From the NCBI GenBank assembly GCA_023266435.1, contig JAHFQF010000089.1, positions 1 through 8,989 of the forward strand: DNA of 8,989 nt, read 5' to 3'. Shown here one piece after another: positions 1 through 7,550 of the stretch (its first letter is position 1; every line of letters begins with the position of its first letter). The notes under the pieces were generated by a model. That model saw nothing but the letters and a program-made list of their open reading frames with translations, was not told where the DNA came from and ran no database searches. Position numbers and translations under genes: made by a program. Source of the stretch: Legionellales bacterium. GTDB taxonomy: Bacteria > Pseudomonadota > Gammaproteobacteria > Berkiellales > Berkiellaceae.

Positions 1-630
1 CAAATTTGAGACAATAAACATAGGCAGGGTATTCAACTCAACATCGTCTGCTTCTATAGGCAGCGCACGACAAATTGCCTGGTGCTGATTGATCAGAAAA
101 GCATGGCTGCGAGAGACTCCTTTGGGCTGCCCTGTGGAGCCGCTGGTAAAAGTAATCAATGCCGGATGTTCTGGAGGCGTTTCAAAATCTGGAGACTGTC
201 TCGTCTCATGACTAGAGTACTGAACTAGCGTGCTTCCTGGAACCCAAAACCCTGTGGAAAATTTCTTTGGGATTTTTTTCACAGCATCCATGAAACGTAA
301 TACATGCGCTTTTGGAGTAGCAATCAATGCATCGGGCCTCACTGATTGGATGCATTGAGATAGACATTTTCTCCCTACAGAGGGATCGATTAAAATGACT
401 GTCGCACCTGCTCTGACTAGCCCCAAAAAAATGACATAAAACTCTATGTTCAGTGGGATAAAAAGTAATATTTTTTGACCAGGAAAAACTTGCTGTTGAT
501 CAAAGAAATCAGCAACCACACTGGTTTGTCGCTCAAGCTCTCGATAAGTGATGGAGTCTTCTTTATCAATTAAGGCAACTTTATCAGGGGTGTTTTTTGA
601 ATTTCGTCTCAACAACTCAATAATATTCAT
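1..630 (-). CDS. AMP-forming acyl-CoA synthetase / fatty-acid--AMP ligase, N-terminal part (partial)
   Basis: ANL-superfamily adenylating enzyme (acyl-CoA synthetase, fatty-acyl-AMP ligase or NRPS-like adenylation domain), which activates a carboxylate with ATP to an acyl adenylate. Only the first 210 residues are present; the frame stays open to the left edge, so the C-terminal half is outside the window. The reading starts MNIIELLRRNSKNTPDKVAL and continues with the usual N-terminal layout, including SITYRELERQ at about residues 31-40, GQKILLFIPLN at about 61-71 and LGLVRAGATVILIDP at about 79-93. The diagnostic phosphate-binding loop TFTSGSTGQPKGV lies at about 150-162. The ATG at 628-630 is directly preceded by an in-frame TGA, so no longer start is possible; its ribosome site is weak. 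It lies 49 bases after the GNAT gene on the same strand and is probably the next gene of the operon. Family assignment is sure; the acyl substrate cannot be told. Confidence 0.92.
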   Translation of the reverse strand, partial: MNIIELLRRNSKNTPDKVALIDKEDSITYRELERQTSVVADFFDQQQVFPGQKILLFIPLNIEFYVIFLGLVRAGATVILIDPSVGRKCLSQCIQSVRPDALIATPKAHVLRFMDAVKKIPKKFSTGFWVPGSTLVQYSSHETRQSPDFETPPEHPALITFTSGSTGQPKGVSRSHAFLINQHQAICRALPIEADDVELNTLPMFIVSNL

Positions 631-679
631 TCATGTAGACCCATTACACTGAAAATTGAGAAATAACCGCCAAGCTTAA

Positions 680-1651
680 TCAGGACTGTTTCCCATAGAG
701 GGTATATTTCCGTATTGTCTGCGCAGATTTATTGCTGATAGATCGGGATACATTGCTGTCATACATCAGCGCATGTATGATTTCCTTAAATCCTTTTTCG
801 GCTGCACGTTGATGGATGGTATACACTAGATAATTCCCTAATCCCGCATAAGTACGGTCAGGTATTTTGGCGACAGTTTTGATAATGAGAGAATCCACTT
901 CTTTACCCATCTGTTTCTTCAAAAAATCAGGTATTGCAAAAATAAACCCTACTAATTTTCCCCGGTGTTCGGCCAAAAGAAAAAACTCTGGGACCACGTA
1001 AGGCAGTATTTTTTCATAAACCGCCAAAAAATCAGCGAGTGATATATCCGTATAGAGGAAGTTTTTTGAAAAGCTTTGTAACGAGAGCGCGTGAATTGCA
1101 GTTAAGTCGGACGTCGCCTGCGCTTTATTAAAAGGTCGAATAGTGACTCCCAACTCACGCTGCTTGGCTATGAATTTGGTTGCCGATCTATCTTCATACA
1201 CGATTTGCTCCGTGCTAGCAGAATAATAAGTAGCGATTTCCTCAAACCCCGCTGAAACAAATATTTCTGGCCATTCTGCAGGTGTATAATATTCCATCAA
1301 GAAAGGTGGTGATGTGCCTGCTTCCGTTACAAGCCGATATTTGCTCCAAGTGCTGCCATTCATCGGCCCAATCACATACTCAGAACCAAGCATTTTTGCT
1401 CTTGCCACCGCATGCAACAATAACTCCTTTCCCGCTTGCCTATCCTGCGTAAAAAAATTGCCTAATACGCTGGTATTGTAGTCTTTGAATGCTGGTGCAT
1501 TTTTCAACCATAAAGAGCAAATTGAGATCAGCCGGTTGTGATCAATCACGGCCCAGGTTTCATTTTGATTACCCGATAAGTCAGGCATACAGGAGTGTGT
1601 GGGTATCTGGAGCTTATCCAGATTGATTGCCTGCACATTGACGATTTGCAT
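680..1651 (-). CDS. GNAT-fold acyltransferase-like protein
   Basis: Protein of 323 residues that looks like a GNAT-superfamily N-acyltransferase, possibly with two GNAT-like halves. The first half has the stretch LGNFFTQDRQAGKELLLHA followed by the conspicuous GPMNGSTWSKYRL (from about residue 95). The second half has AEHRGKLVGFIFAIPDFL, typical of GNAT strand 4, then AGLGNYLVYTIHQRAAEKG and a closing HALMYDSN...IRKYTLYGKQ. No signal peptide or membrane segment is seen, so it is probably cytoplasmic. The frame can be extended upstream to a TTG at 1675, overlapping the kinase gene by 22 bases, but the ATG at 1651 is preferred: it has GGGGAA nine bases upstream and starts 2 bases after the preceding stop. 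GNAT enzymes move an acyl group from acyl-CoA (or another thioester) to an amine. The following adenylating ligase could supply the acyl donor; this is inference. Substrate unknown. Confidence 0.75.
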   Translation of the reverse strand: MQIVNVQAINLDKLQIPTHSCMPDLSGNQNETWAVIDHNRLISICSLWLKNAPAFKDYNTSVLGNFFTQDRQAGKELLLHAVARAKMLGSEYVIGPMNGSTWSKYRLVTEAGTSPPFLMEYYTPAEWPEIFVSAGFEEIATYYSASTEQIVYEDRSATKFIAKQRELGVTIRPFNKAQATSDLTAIHALSLQSFSKNFLYTDISLADFLAVYEKILPYVVPEFFLLAEHRGKLVGFIFAIPDFLKKQMGKEVDSLIIKTVAKIPDRTYAGLGNYLVYTIHQRAAEKGFKEIIHALMYDSNVSRSISNKSAQTIRKYTLYGKQS

Positions 1652-1653
1652 GC

Positions 1654-2970
1654 TCAGGGGTTCCCCATGATCCAAATTGGTATCAAGGCTGTAGCAGAAC
1701 CAGACAAGGCCAATAGGGCCTCTGTAGCCCAGCGCTTACTACTAAATCGATCTGCCTGAATACAAACTACCAAACCACCAAGAAACATGACGATAATTGA
1801 AAAGACGAAAAGAGTCAGGATTGTAGGGTCAACACCATAATAAACAAAGGTTGTTAACAGTACACTGCTGGCTGATACACTGGTCAACAAAATAACACTG
1901 GGCTCTGCTTTTTTTCCTCTACAAGCTTTCAGTCTTAATAAAATGATGGCCTGAAGATGAATAGCAAATGCCAAGGCAAAGAGAAAAAATCCAAAAGGAA
2001 TATGCAAAAGACGATCTACAACGAGCCAAAAAAAACCGCCGCTTGAAACGCTCAGGATAGCATTCGCAGTATAATTCCCTTCATCATGCTGAATTTTAAT
2101 GAATGCGACATGACAGAGAAATACCAGAATAGGCGCAACAAGCCAAACTACACCCCCGATCACCCAGAAAAAATAGAGCACAATAGTCGCGGTCATTAAG
2201 GCATGTGTATTCAGATGAGATATTTGACTTGCCAGCAACCCAAACAGCACTATTCCCGTCAAAACAGAAAGTTGATAGAAAAGTTGTGAGTCGTCATGCT
2301 GCAGCACGGTGCTTAAAAAAAGATAGGCAGCGATAGGCAGAAATAGATTATCCAGTCCGTGCCAAGATATGGCCTCAATGATCGCCCCTAGCATTGAAAA
2401 CGTCATAGCTATCATGAGTACCGCAGCCCATGATAGGGGTGTTAACATCTTCAGAAAAATCACCAGTATTGCAAAGGTAACCCCTACGAAAGTCAGGGTG
2501 CCTTCCCAGCTTTTGATGCCACCCACCACTGCAAATAAGTGCTTACCATAATGTGTGCCAACTAAAGCCGACATAGTGTCTGATATTGTCAGGATGGCTA
2601 ATGGAATCACAAATAAGACATAGTCGCCATGAGAGAGCCAGAAAAGCAGCAGGATAGATAGGGCAAACAGTAACTCTCCAAATGAAGAGCGCTTTACATC
2701 ATGAATGCTTTTTCCAATGTTGTTTTTAAGCCAGGGGACATTGCGTATTAAAAGCAATATCAAACTGGCCGTACTACAGACCACCAAGACTTGCCAAAAT
2801 TCAGTAAATAACCACGGAAAAGAAATTCCTGTGAGTCCAAATCCCACATGGAGCACTTTTCTCTTCCATTCGGGAGGCCATGCATATCGTTTGCCTAAAA
2901 AACTGATTGCAAATAGAAAGGAAAGTAGCAACGTAATAATACCAACAATTTTTAGGGAAACCAGGTTCAT
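1654..2970 (-). CDS. Phytol kinase/dolichol kinase-like CTP-dependent lipid kinase with long membrane C-terminal extension
   Basis: Polytopic inner-membrane protein of 438 residues, very rich in hydrophobic segments (roughly 11-13). The N-terminal half carries the signature of the dolichol kinase/phytol kinase (VTE5/VTE6-like)/CDP-archaeol synthase superfamily: KRKVLHVGFG at 36-45, SSFGEL at 95-100, the acidic motif SDTMSALVGTHYGKH at 130-144, and GGIKSWEGTLT at 150-160. Known members phosphorylate polyprenols or phytol with CTP, or form CDP-lipids. The enzyme is therefore probably a prenol or lipid-alcohol kinase acting at the membrane. Kinase domains of this type usually need only about 200-300 residues; the region after about residue 220 is further membrane segments whose role I do not recognise. 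Its ATG overlaps the stop of the DUF3419 gene (ATGA), with GAGGAAG just upstream, indicating translational coupling. Exact substrate and phosphate donor are inferred from family only. Confidence 0.82.
   Translation of the reverse strand: MNLVSLKIVGIITLLLSFLFAISFLGKRYAWPPEWKRKVLHVGFGLTGISFPWLFTEFWQVLVVCSTASLILLLIRNVPWLKNNIGKSIHDVKRSSFGELLFALSILLLFWLSHGDYVLFVIPLAILTISDTMSALVGTHYGKHLFAVVGGIKSWEGTLTFVGVTFAILVIFLKMLTPLSWAAVLMIAMTFSMLGAIIEAISWHGLDNLFLPIAAYLFLSTVLQHDDSQLFYQLSVLTGIVLFGLLASQISHLNTHALMTATIVLYFFWVIGGVVWLVAPILVFLCHVAFIKIQHDEGNYTANAILSVSSGGFFWLVVDRLLHIPFGFFLFALAFAIHLQAIILLRLKACRGKKAEPSVILLTSVSASSVLLTTFVYYGVDPTILTLFVFSIIVMFLGGLVVCIQADRFSSKRWATEALLALSGSATALIPIWIMGNP
1661..1666 (-). promoter_or_regulatory. 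Ribosome binding site deciding the start of the GNAT gene
   Basis: GGGGAA on the minus strand lies inside the last codons of the kinase gene, nine bases before the ATG at 1651. The alternative TTG start at 1675 has no comparable site in front of it. This supports the shorter 323-residue product. Confidence 0.5.
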
Positions 2971-4076
2971 TGGACTTCCTCAATCACCAGATTGCTATAA
3001 AAAATGGCTTTGTCTTCCGTCTGTAATTTTTGAGCCAGTTGCGTCTGTGAGCGCAGCTTGGCTTGAAGTGCCTTTGGACAGCTTCGTGGAACCATCATAT
3101 TCCAATATAATAATCTGGCATTAGGCTCACTGATCTCAATCAACGAGGATAAAAAGTTCGTATAATTTTCCTCAGACATATATTCAAAAATATCGCTTAG
3201 GTTAAACTTGCTGACTCGGGTGCCATCTTGTTTACAACGCGCTACAAAACTTTCCAGAGGCAGCAAATGCCACTCCAGCTTGCTCAAGTTATTTCGGATA
3301 CTTTCAAAATTTTCTTCCCGAAGTGCAAACGGTAGGGCTTGACCGTGTGTACCCCGTAAAATCCAATGTAGATAGGGATTTTCTGCAGGATTTAATGTTC
3401 GCATGCCATGTCTGATTTTACCCAGCACATGCTCAGAAAAACTGCCATCCACATAAGAAAAAAATGCCGGATCGCGACCCATTTTCCCCATCAGTGTTTG
3501 AGAAAAGAAAATCTTGATGAGCAATCTCCAGCGCCAAGTATTCCAAACCGTATCAAAAAAAATCTCTTTTTCTTGTGTGGACTTAGAAGACAACAGTTGG
3601 CACACAGTGTTTTTTGAGTGGACCAAAGGCAACACAAAGTTTTTAAAAATACAGAAATAGCGCTCAAATTTTCCAACGCCAGCAATGCCGTATTTCTCTA
3701 TCGCTGCTTGCTTTGCATCCCAAAAAGAATGTGCTTTTTCTGTCAAGAGCGTCCTGCATCGATGATAATACACAATGCGATTGTCACTTGGTCTAGATCC
3801 CATGAACTCTAAGAGTTCCGCGTGGGTTAGCACTTGATACGCTGCCACCCTCAGTTCCAAACAAAAAATCTGCGCAAGATTGAGATCCAAAGCAATCACC
3901 TTTGCCGGATTCTTCGCCAGCATGGCTAGGGCATTATCACCCGCAGAGGCTATCGAAAGACAGATGTCATTTGGCTGAATGTCCAATCCCTCTAGAAGGA
4001 TATCTGCATCTTCCCACACTTGAGCATACCGTATGATCGAAAAATCCGCTTTATTTTCAATTTCACTTTTTATCAT
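2967..4076 (-). CDS. DUF3419 / BtaA-like SAM-dependent 3-amino-3-carboxypropyl transferase
   Basis: Protein of 369 residues matching the DUF3419 family, whose characterised member BtaA transfers the 3-amino-3-carboxypropyl group of S-adenosylmethionine to diacylglycerol, forming diacylglyceryl-homoserine, the precursor of betaine lipids. Visible hallmarks are IIRYAQVWEDADILLEGLDI at 14-33, the SAM-binding glycine region SIASAGDNALAML at 41-53, the acidic strand end VIALDLNLAQ at 60-69, ELRVAAY at 74-80, and near the C-terminus FNLSDIFEYMS followed by ARLLYWNMMVPRS. No signal peptide or clear membrane span; probably a cytoplasmic or membrane-associated enzyme. Its start overlaps the end of the phosphotransferase gene by 14 bases, with an AGAGAAGAAAG purine-rich ribosome site. 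No BtaB-like N-methyltransferase is in the window, so a full betaine lipid would need a gene elsewhere, or the acceptor differs. Family call strong; the acceptor in this operon is unknown. Confidence 0.88.
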   Translation of the reverse strand: MIKSEIENKADFSIIRYAQVWEDADILLEGLDIQPNDICLSIASAGDNALAMLAKNPAKVIALDLNLAQIFCLELRVAAYQVLTHAELLEFMGSRPSDNRIVYYHRCRTLLTEKAHSFWDAKQAAIEKYGIAGVGKFERYFCIFKNFVLPLVHSKNTVCQLLSSKSTQEKEIFFDTVWNTWRWRLLIKIFFSQTLMGKMGRDPAFFSYVDGSFSEHVLGKIRHGMRTLNPAENPYLHWILRGTHGQALPFALREENFESIRNNLSKLEWHLLPLESFVARCKQDGTRVSKFNLSDIFEYMSEENYTNFLSSLIEISEPNARLLYWNMMVPRSCPKALQAKLRSQTQLAQKLQTEDKAIFYSNLVIEEVQ

Positions 4077-6621
4077 TGCTTTCTTCTCTGTTAGATAGCG
4101 TTACTATCCCTGTAGCACCATTCATTTCCACGACATCGCCCGTTTTTAGCCATGACATCACACCCTCTATTGCAACAATGGCGGGAATCCCCATTTCTCT
4201 GGCAACAATGGCAGAGTGTGATAAAAGGCTGCCTCTCTCGACAATAATTCCAGCAGCATTCGCAAACAAGGTAATCCACCCTGGATCTGTAAATTGAGCC
4301 ACCATGATTTCACCTGGTTTTAATTCAGCTTGTCTAGGGTTATGAATCACTCTCACTGGAGCCCTCACGATTCCTTGACAACACCCAATGCCCTTTCTAC
4401 TATCAGAGTCATTGAGATCCAATACTGCTTCTGTCGCATAGGCTTTTGTTTTGAATGCATGGCAAGCCGCACCACTGGTCTCGAATCGATTGGGAGGAGC
4501 GGGTTGGGAGTCAAATTCTTCCTGTTGTTTTTTACGGATCTGAATCAACGCCTGGATATTCACAGTTGTGCCAGTCCCTTCAATCAAACCTAAAATCTCA
4601 GACACTTCCATAAAAAAGATATCCCTCGGATCGGTAAGATATTTTAACTCGTGTAAACGCAGTCCAATTTCCAAGAAAATTTTTCGCACTCGACCAAAAA
4701 CACGCGTACGCTCAAACCTTAAGTTTTCTCGATCACGCACACGGATCTTGGCCCAAGAGACAATTTTTACAATCATCCATTTTTTGAAAATTTTATTTTT
4801 AAATAAATTGGATATCTCTACATGCGTAGCGTGAGACTCCACTATTTCTTTTTGCTGTTTCCCCCGGCGCGCCATATAGCCAATTGCTTGCAAAAGCATG
4901 GCCGGTTCATCTTCTAGCGTGAAACTTTCGAGCTTTAACTCTTGCAAACAGCGATCACCAAATTTCTTCAAATACTCATCATAGTGCACTTTAAGCGCTG
5001 GTAAATCATCGATAGCGGTGACATCTCCAGCAATAAGGCGCTCAACAATAGTCTCTTCTTGGCAAGCAATATCGGCCATTTTACGAATGCGTATAGCAGG
5101 TTCAGCACTCACGATATCACCTTGGCCGATCATAATATCGTTATGTAAACGCAAGCCTTCCTCGCCTGCGTATTTTTCAAGCAGCTTTCGTGATACCCCA
5201 AATGCAATCATGCACAAAAAATCATTAATCAGCGGCGCATCCCATCGTTTTAGCAGCTTATTTTCTAATGCTCTGTATTGATCCACGAGCTGATCAAGTG
5301 ATAAGGATTCTAATCGTTCTGACGTGAGCGCTTCATTTAAACGATCATAAAAATTTCTGATCGTCCTACGCAAGCCAATCTGATGTTTCACCAGGCCACC
5401 CAGCGTACGAATAAAACGGAGGCTATCCACAACCTTTTCCCGTGCAGAAGGTTGCTTTGAAAACATATCCTTTACAATATGTGCTGGTAAAGGTTCTTTT
5501 ACCCCCATCATTTGTTCCATAAAATTCTGGTTCATTTTAAAACCGGGGAACAAAGAGAGTACGCGATACCAATTGAGTAAATTATAGTAAACATGGCCAT
5601 TCACAAAGCCCAACATGTTGCGAAACGCGTTGTTCTCACACTCAATTTGAGCGCGTGTGACTCCCATAAATTGGCAAAACTCAATGTAAACATGTTCATA
5701 GACATAGCGTGCAAATGAAAAAGTCAGTGGTGATGTGACCCCACTGTAGCTTTCTACAATATTACTGTTATCCCACAAGGTAAGCCGCTCTCCAGAAAGG
5801 GTCGCATGCTTTAAGCTCGTAATAGGGCGTGCCTGCAATAGATAGACTTTGCCATCTTGTATTGCCCACTCAATGTCTTGTGGTAATCCAAAATGTGCTT
5901 CCACCTTAAAAACCAAGGCAACAATATCGGAAATGAGTGTTTGATTGAGGATAGCGGTACTGCTATTAAGCATTTGTGTTTGCAGGACGCCCTCTCTGGA
6001 GGTATAATACGTGTCTCCATTGACTTCGCCAGAAACCAGTTTATCTGCCAAGCCGTGCGTGGCATTAATGACGCATTTTTTGCGATCACCCGTCACAGGA
6101 TCCGCACTAAATGCTACACCCGCCATCTCAGCCTGGACCATGTGTTGTACAATCACTGCCGGTATCCAACTCTCATTCTTGTCAAAAATCTTTCGATACT
6201 GACTGACGTGATCGGAAAAAGCAGAATACCAAACGTCACATACTTTCTTTACCACCTCAGAGGTTGGCACATTTAAATAGCTTTCTAATTGCCCAGCAAA
6301 AGATGCCTGTTCACCATCTTCTGATGTCGCAGAAGAGCGTACAGCCAGTCGCTGCGATCCACTCGTAACAAGCGTTTGTGTCGCGTTTTCAATCGCCTCT
6401 CTGACACTGGCACTGAGCACGATTTTCCCAATTGGTTTGCCTTGATTAAGTGCTGTTTTTTGACTTGGTGAGAGACAGTCAAGAAAAGCCTGAGGTGATA
6501 TAACAAACCACGCAGGGATAACAAACTTTTCTGAGAGCTCTGAAAGCGATGCAGCCTTACCGCCCATGCGCTGACGGCCTAGCATAGCACCTGCTGGGAT
6601 GATGTATTCTAATTCAGCCAT
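4063..6621 (-). CDS. Rifampicin phosphotransferase/PEP synthase-like phosphotransferase (ATP-grasp + phosphohistidine domain)
   Basis: Protein of 852 residues with the layout of rifampicin phosphotransferase. An N-terminal PPDK/PEP-synthase-type ATP-grasp domain spans about 1-270, with LAVRSSATSEDGEQASFAGQ at 92-111, MAGVAFSADPVTGDR at 166-180 and DIEWAIQDGKVYLLQARPIT at 249-268. A middle substrate-type domain follows, opening with NIVESYSGVTSPLTFSFAR at about 287-305. A C-terminal swivelling phosphohistidine domain carries FTDPGWITLF and ERGSLLSHSAIVAREMGIPA, with the catalytic His at about 802. The PEP/pyruvate-binding TIM barrel of true PEP synthase or PPDK is absent, so it should not interconvert pyruvate and PEP. 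Known relatives pass the beta phosphate of ATP through the His to a hydroxyl, giving AMP and phosphate. The substrate here is probably a small molecule or prenol-like alcohol of this operon (inference); antibiotic inactivation is a possible alternative. The start overlaps the prenyltransferase gene by 13 bases, with GGGG upstream of the ATG. Confidence 0.88.
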   Translation of the reverse strand: MAELEYIIPAGAMLGRQRMGGKAASLSELSEKFVIPAWFVISPQAFLDCLSPSQKTALNQGKPIGKIVLSASVREAIENATQTLVTSGSQRLAVRSSATSEDGEQASFAGQLESYLNVPTSEVVKKVCDVWYSAFSDHVSQYRKIFDKNESWIPAVIVQHMVQAEMAGVAFSADPVTGDRKKCVINATHGLADKLVSGEVNGDTYYTSREGVLQTQMLNSSTAILNQTLISDIVALVFKVEAHFGLPQDIEWAIQDGKVYLLQARPITSLKHATLSGERLTLWDNSNIVESYSGVTSPLTFSFARYVYEHVYIEFCQFMGVTRAQIECENNAFRNMLGFVNGHVYYNLLNWYRVLSLFPGFKMNQNFMEQMMGVKEPLPAHIVKDMFSKQPSAREKVVDSLRFIRTLGGLVKHQIGLRRTIRNFYDRLNEALTSERLESLSLDQLVDQYRALENKLLKRWDAPLINDFLCMIAFGVSRKLLEKYAGEEGLRLHNDIMIGQGDIVSAEPAIRIRKMADIACQEETIVERLIAGDVTAIDDLPALKVHYDEYLKKFGDRCLQELKLESFTLEDEPAMLLQAIGYMARRGKQQKEIVESHATHVEISNLFKNKIFKKWMIVKIVSWAKIRVRDRENLRFERTRVFGRVRKIFLEIGLRLHELKYLTDPRDIFFMEVSEILGLIEGTGTTVNIQALIQIRKKQQEEFDSQPAPPNRFETSGAACHAFKTKAYATEAVLDLNDSDSRKGIGCCQGIVRAPVRVIHNPRQAELKPGEIMVAQFTDPGWITLFANAAGIIVERGSLLSHSAIVAREMGIPAIVAIEGVMSWLKTGDVVEMNGATGIVTLSNREESNDKK

Positions 6622-7550
6622 ACAGAATACCCCATTGGGATCACACCCAGTATGAGGTAAAGACTAGCCACCCACAGAGCGGAGGCATTTTCCAACCACT
6701 TAGACTTTTGTTTGCTTGGATTTTGCATAAAACGGATTCCTAACATGACAACGACGACAACCATGACCAGTAGTAAGGAAAAGACCGGGACAAAGAAAGA
6801 GAGCGTCATGGCCACCACGCAAGCACAAACAAATGACAGGAGGATGGCTGCGATCCAAACTGCAATCGCAGGCTTAATACCCCAATCACTACTATAGCTT
6901 TCTACACCTACACGTTCTTCTTCTGGCGCCCACGTTTTTCGACCAATCTCAATGACTACGCCATTAAAAAAGCTGACGATCAGAAACCAGAGGAGTCCTT
7001 CTGGCGGCACTGCCTGGTGCTGCAACCAATCACAGCCAGTGGCAAATAGATCTATCGCTGGCATAATCAGCATGTGTGTCCACAGGTAGATAAAAGAGTG
7101 CTGCTTGAGCCAGGTGGGCACAAAAAACTCTACGGACATCAGTGCCATATACACCCAAACAGCAAACAGTAATAGAATTAACGGTGGGTAGAGTAGAAGG
7201 CACAGTAGCACTTGTATGCCAGCAGAGATCATACCCAACCATTTAAGTTCATTGAATGTAATCAACCCTCGAGGAACAGGCCGCTCTGGTCGGAACTTAG
7301 CATCATTTTCATGATCTTTAAATTCGTCAGCAATTCGAAGCTGTAAAAAAAATAGAAAAAGACAGCCAAAAGCAGTCAAAGTGATTTGGAGATCCGGCCA
7401 TGCCTGCGAAAAACGTAGCAGAGAGGAGAGGCAAACAGCGCAAAAGCTAAACGACGCAATCAGCATGCCATGCTGGATGACTGGAAAACGTTCTTTTTGG
7501 TACACCCATAGTCGGTTCAAGATGTTTTGTTTTTGTACAGAGGTATTCAT
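6609..7550 (-). CDS. UbiA-superfamily membrane prenyltransferase
   Basis: Integral membrane protein of 313 residues with about nine hydrophobic segments, the usual size and topology of UbiA prenyltransferases. These move a prenyl chain from a prenyl diphosphate to an aromatic ring or a lipid. The first aspartate-rich motif is LRIADEFKDHEND at 71-83 (Asp75, Asp79, Asp83), followed by RPERPVPRGL at 87-96, a pattern typical of the family. The second acidic region, EIGRKTWAPEEERVGVES at 201-218, is Glu-rich rather than the classic Asp-rich motif and belongs to a divergent UbiA subgroup. Proteins of this kind are, as far as I recall, sometimes mislabelled as manganese transporter permeases. The ATG overlaps the HMG-CoA reductase stop (ATGA), and the nearest purine-rich site, GAGGGG, is 13 bases away, so translation probably depends on coupling. 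Acceptor and chain length are unknown. Functional loss is unlikely because the first motif is intact. Confidence 0.85.
   Translation of the reverse strand: MNTSVQKQNILNRLWVYQKERFPVIQHGMLIASFSFCAVCLSSLLRFSQAWPDLQITLTAFGCLFLFFLQLRIADEFKDHENDAKFRPERPVPRGLITFNELKWLGMISAGIQVLLCLLLYPPLILLLFAVWVYMALMSVEFFVPTWLKQHSFIYLWTHMLIMPAIDLFATGCDWLQHQAVPPEGLLWFLIVSFFNGVVIEIGRKTWAPEEERVGVESYSSDWGIKPAIAVWIAAILLSFVCACVVAMTLSFFVPVFSLLLVMVVVVVMLGIRFMQNPSKQKSKWLENASALWVASLYLILGVIPMGYSVWLN

Noticed and set aside
631..679. Possible separate promoter or terminator in the 49-base gap before the ligase
   Set aside because: A TGTAAT box can be picked out, but the best -35 partner has an over-long spacer and the start would leave almost no leader; no stem-loop with a T-tract is present.
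1657..1666. Palindrome GGGGTTCCCC as a terminator or regulator site
   Set aside because: It has no loop and no following T-tract, and lies in the coding end of the kinase gene; it is better explained as part of the ribosome site for the next gene.
1652..1675. Longer GNAT product starting at TTG 1675
   Set aside because: The TTG has no ribosome site in front of it and adds eight unconvincing residues, whereas the ATG at 1651 has GGGGAA at good distance and follows the preceding stop by 2 bases.
2705..3124. Plus-strand open frame of 139 codons across the kinase/DUF3419 junction
   Set aside because: It runs antisense to two genes with clear family motifs, has no good ribosome site, and its product resembles no protein; it is a shadow frame.
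5893..6276. Plus-strand open frame of 127 codons inside the phosphotransferase gene
   Set aside because: It lies antisense to the conserved ATP-grasp domain and its translation is low-complexity and unlike a folded protein.
4063..6621. True phosphoenolpyruvate synthase or pyruvate phosphate dikinase
   Set aside because: The phosphohistidine domain is at the extreme C-terminus and no PEP/pyruvate TIM barrel follows or precedes it; the length matches rifampicin phosphotransferase instead.
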